Below are positions 31,259 through 33,151 of a stretch of 33,151 bases of DNA, piece by piece; the stretch's first letter is position 1, and every line of letters starts with the position of its first letter. Location of the stretch: the NCBI GenBank assembly GCA_022562295.1, contig JADFPO010000010.1, positions 1 to 33,151 of the forward strand, read 5' to 3'. Both the position numbers and the translations under genes were made by a program. Source of the DNA: Gemmatimonadota bacterium. Lineage in GTDB: Bacteria > Gemmatimonadota > Gemmatimonadetes > Gemmatimonadales > GWC2-71-9. Below the pieces are notes generated by a model. The model had not been told where the DNA came from and ran no database searches. It saw only the letters and a program-made list of their open reading frames with translations.

Positions 31259-32628
31259 GCACACACGGGCCGTCGTTACTCGTTATCGATGACGAATCGG
31301 GGATACTGCAGACCTTGCGGATTCTGCTCAGGAAATCGGGTTTCGAGGTTCGGACGGCCCAGGGAGGAAAGGCGGGGTTGGAAGCCATCAAGGCAGAGCC
31401 CCCCGACATCGTGTTGACGGATGTACGGATGCCGCACGTAGGGGGACTCGACATCCTTCAGGCGACGCGCGATCAAGACCCTGAAACACCGGTCATCCTG
31501 ATGACGGCGCAAGCGTCTCTCCAGACGGCGATCCAAGCGGTGAACGACGGCGCCTTTTACTACATACAGAAGCCGTTCTCCAACGACGACATGGTGGCGA
31601 TTTGCCGACGCGCATCGGAAACCCGTCAGCTCCGCGCCGAGAACAGGGAACTCAAGACCGAGATTCGGCGGCGGGATAAGTCGGTCGCCATCAAGCCGCT
31701 CGGCAAGGCCCGGTGTTTCGTCAACGTGCTGGAAATGGCGGAACAAGTGGCTCCGACCGACGCGACCGTGCTGCTGCAGGGGGAGAGTGGCACCGGCAAA
31801 GAGGTAATGGCCCGCTACATTCACGCGCTGTCCGAACGCAGCGAGGGCCCGTTCCTTTCGATCAACTGTGGCGCCTTACCCGAAAGCCTGCTCGAATCCG
31901 AGCTGTTTGGTCATGTAAAGGGCTCCTTCACGGGGGCGGTGAAAGACAAAGACGGGTTGTTCACCGCAGCGCGTGGCGGGACGTTCTTGTTGGACGAGAT
32001 CGGCGAGACCGTGCCGGCCACGCAAGTGAAGTTGCTGCGCGTGCTGCAAGAGCGAGAGGTGCTCCCGGTTGGGGGAACGGAGCCGATACCGGTCGACGTG
32101 CGGGTCATAGCAGCAACAAACCGCAATCTCGACGAAGAGATCCGGCGCGGAAGGTTTCGCTCCGATCTGTTCTATCGGTTGAATGTCATCGCGCTGCATC
32201 TTCCGCCGCTGCGTGAGCGTCCGGAGGATATCCCGCTCTTGGCCGAGGCGTTCCTCAAGCGGATCGCGGAGGCACGCGGACAAGAGGTCTGCCATCTGTC
32301 CCAGGACGCGCTCGATGCGATCATGGTGTTCGACTGGCCCGGGAACGTGCGCGAACTGGAGAACGCCCTAGAGCGCGCCGCGATTCTCAGCCGGGGAACC
32401 CAGATCACGCCGGAGGCCCTACCGGAGAGTGTTACGGCGCGCAAGTCGCATTCGCTGGTGGACGACCGGCCCATGGACAACCCAACACTCGACGTGATCG
32501 AGCACTCCTACATCATGTGGGTGTTGCAGGCCGAGGGCGGAAACAAAACGCGCACGGCCGAGGTGTTGGGAATTGATCCCTCCACCCTGTATCGCAAGCT
32601 TGCACGCTATCACGGTGACGCCGAGTGA
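31255..32628 (+). CDS. PilR/NtrC-type sigma-54-dependent response regulator
   Basis: The protein has 457 residues from a GTG with GGAGG upstream. The receiver domain (1-120) has acidic residues DDE and the phospho-acceptor Asp56 (LTDVRMP), with Lys106 in YIQKPF. The AAA+ domain (about 145-375) has Walker A GESGTGKE (176-183), Walker [12 protein letters not shown] and the sigma-54 contact loop GSFTGA (223-228, where most members have GAFTGA). The C-terminal Fis-type helix-turn-helix is [20 protein letters not shown]. It should activate sigma-54 promoters, classically pilA, in response to the PilS-like kinase. No pilin gene is in the window. Confidence 0.92.
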   Translation: MSTHGPSLLVIDDESGILQTLRILLRKSGFEVRTAQGGKAGLEAIKAEPPDIVLTDVRMPHVGGLDILQATRDQDPETPVILMTAQASLQTAIQAVNDGAFYYIQKPFSNDDMVAICRRASETRQLRAENRELKTEIRRRDKSVAIKPLGKARCFVNVLEMAEQVAPTDATVLLQGESGTGKEVMARYIHALSERSEGPFLSINCGALPESLLESELFGHVKGSFTGAVKDKDGLFTAARGGTFLLDEIGETVPATQVKLLRVLQEREVLPVGGTEPIPVDVRVIAATNRNLDEEIRRGRFRSDLFYRLNVIALHLPPLRERPEDIPLLAEAFLKRIAEARGQEVCHLSQDALDAIMVFDWPGNVRELENALERAAILSRGTQITPEALPESVTARKSHSLVDDRPMDNPTLDVIEHSYIMWVLQAEGGNKTRTAEVLGIDPSTLYRKLARYHGDAE

Positions 32629-33151
32629 TGGTTTCGCCACTGCGGCCGGCCAAGGTTGCTGGCGCCGAGGCACGAGCACCGAGCCTGCCCACGGACTGGA
32701 ACGACCTCGTGATTTCGGCCGTGATGCCGGCGTACAACGAAGAAGCGACTATCGAGGCGGCGGTGAAGGCTTTGAGCGAGGTGCCACTGAACATCGAGCT
32801 CATCGTCGTGAACGACGGCTCATCGGATGGCACCGCCGAGGTCATTGAGCGGCTGAGCGCGGACGGGCTGATTCAAAAAGCGATCCACCAGCCCCGCAAC
32901 ATGGGCAAGGGCGCCGCTATTCGCGCCGGTATCCAGGCCGCGACCGGGCACGTCATCGTGATCCAAGACGCCGACTTGGAGTACGACGCCCAAGAATACC
33001 CGACTCTGCTCGAGCCCATTCGCACCGGCAGGGCCGACGCGGTATACGGCTCGCGCTTCCAGTCAGGCCCGCGTCGCGTCTTGTACTTCTGGCACTCGAT
33101 CGGCAACCGATTTCTCACCCTGCTGTCCAACATGTTGACGGATCTCAACCT
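32628..33151 (+). CDS. Family 2 glycosyltransferase (polyprenyl-phosphate sugar transferase type), 5' part
   Basis: The ATG overlaps the stop of the PilR-like gene by one base (TGATG), and the frame stays open to the window edge (174 codons). The ORF track has no entry because there is no stop. A ~22-residue variable N-terminus precedes the GT-A fold: [53 protein letters not shown], the metal-binding IQDADLEYD and AVYGSRF. The pattern is that of dolichyl/undecaprenyl-phosphate mannose or glucose synthases (DPM1/GtrB type). It probably transfers a sugar from a nucleotide donor to a lipid phosphate. Whether C-terminal membrane helices follow cannot be seen. Confidence 0.9.
   Translation, partial: MVSPLRPAKVAGAEARAPSLPTDWNDLVISAVMPAYNEEATIEAAVKALSEVPLNIELIVVNDGSSDGTAEVIERLSADGLIQKAIHQPRNMGKGAAIRAGIQAATGHVIVIQDADLEYDAQEYPTLLEPIRTGRADAVYGSRFQSGPRRVLYFWHSIGNRFLTLLSNMLTDLN

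Noticed and set aside
1-33151. tRNA, rRNA, insertion sequences and prophage genes
   Set aside because: I looked for conserved tRNA/rRNA words, transposase motifs and integrase genes and saw none. The window reads as core chromosome rather than a mobile region.

Overview
The window is GC-rich, gene-dense bacterial chromosome from a diderm (outer-membrane) organism. It carries paralogous lptF/lptG lipopolysaccharide-export permeases, a very large SprA/Sov-like outer-membrane protein, System I cytochrome c maturation genes (ccmABCD), a haem A synthase (aerobic respiration), and a type IV pilus motor block. An SprA-type protein together with this gene content suggests Gemmatimonadota or a related FCB-group lineage. 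That assignment is my inference from gene families; no rRNA or marker phylogeny is available in the window.

Layout. (1) 1-3.9 kb: the 3' part of a two-module M16 peptidase-like protein; a G-rich 30-bp tandem repeat; an orphan cyclic-nucleotide-binding protein (minus strand); a small exported beta-barrel-like protein translationally coupled to an OsmC-family protein; and a small minus-strand hypothetical gene with a good promoter. (2) 4.1-7.8 kb, plus strand: a tightly packed cluster of a hypothetical gene, a membrane-anchored DsbA-like thioredoxin, a VKOR-type quinone-linked oxidase, then ccmA-ccmB-ccmC and a 35-residue ccmD that the ORF track missed. Together these cover disulfide formation and haem handling for c-type cytochromes. 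(3) 7.8-10.6 kb, minus strand: an ECF sigma factor, a zinc-finger anti-sigma factor and a DUF92 membrane protein joined by ATGA overlaps, followed by a flavin reductase and an aquaporin. The sigma/anti-sigma pair looks like the redox-sensing SigR/RsrA type. (4) 10.7-14.5 kb: a V4R-like hypothetical protein with an M24 peptidase, ctaA on the opposite strand, and nadC. (5) 14.5-17.1 kb, minus strand: lptF-lptG. (6) 17.2-25 kb, plus strand: the 2060-residue SprA-like protein, an overlapping glutaminyl-cyclase/M28-like lipoprotein gene carrying a one-base frameshift, and a membrane-anchored double ComEA-like DNA-binding protein. (7) 25-32.6 kb: pilB-pilT-pilC ended by a strong intrinsic terminator, a 460-bp gene-free stretch with short repeats, then a PilS/PilR-like two-component pair. 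(8) The right edge holds the 5' part of a family 2 glycosyltransferase.

The most interesting biological link is at sprA. The gene immediately after it resembles bacterial glutaminyl cyclases, and both proteins in the window with a clear signal peptidase I site (the SprA-like protein and the small barrel at 2.56 kb) have Gln directly after the predicted cleavage site. This matches the 'Q-rule' described for Bacteroidetes (N-terminal Gln cyclised to pyroglutamate after export) and suggests that SprA-type secretion and glutaminyl cyclase are coupled outside Bacteroidota. A second recurring theme is in-frame GGGGGC-type repeats inside otherwise conserved genes, including one between the Walker B and H-loop of CcmA.
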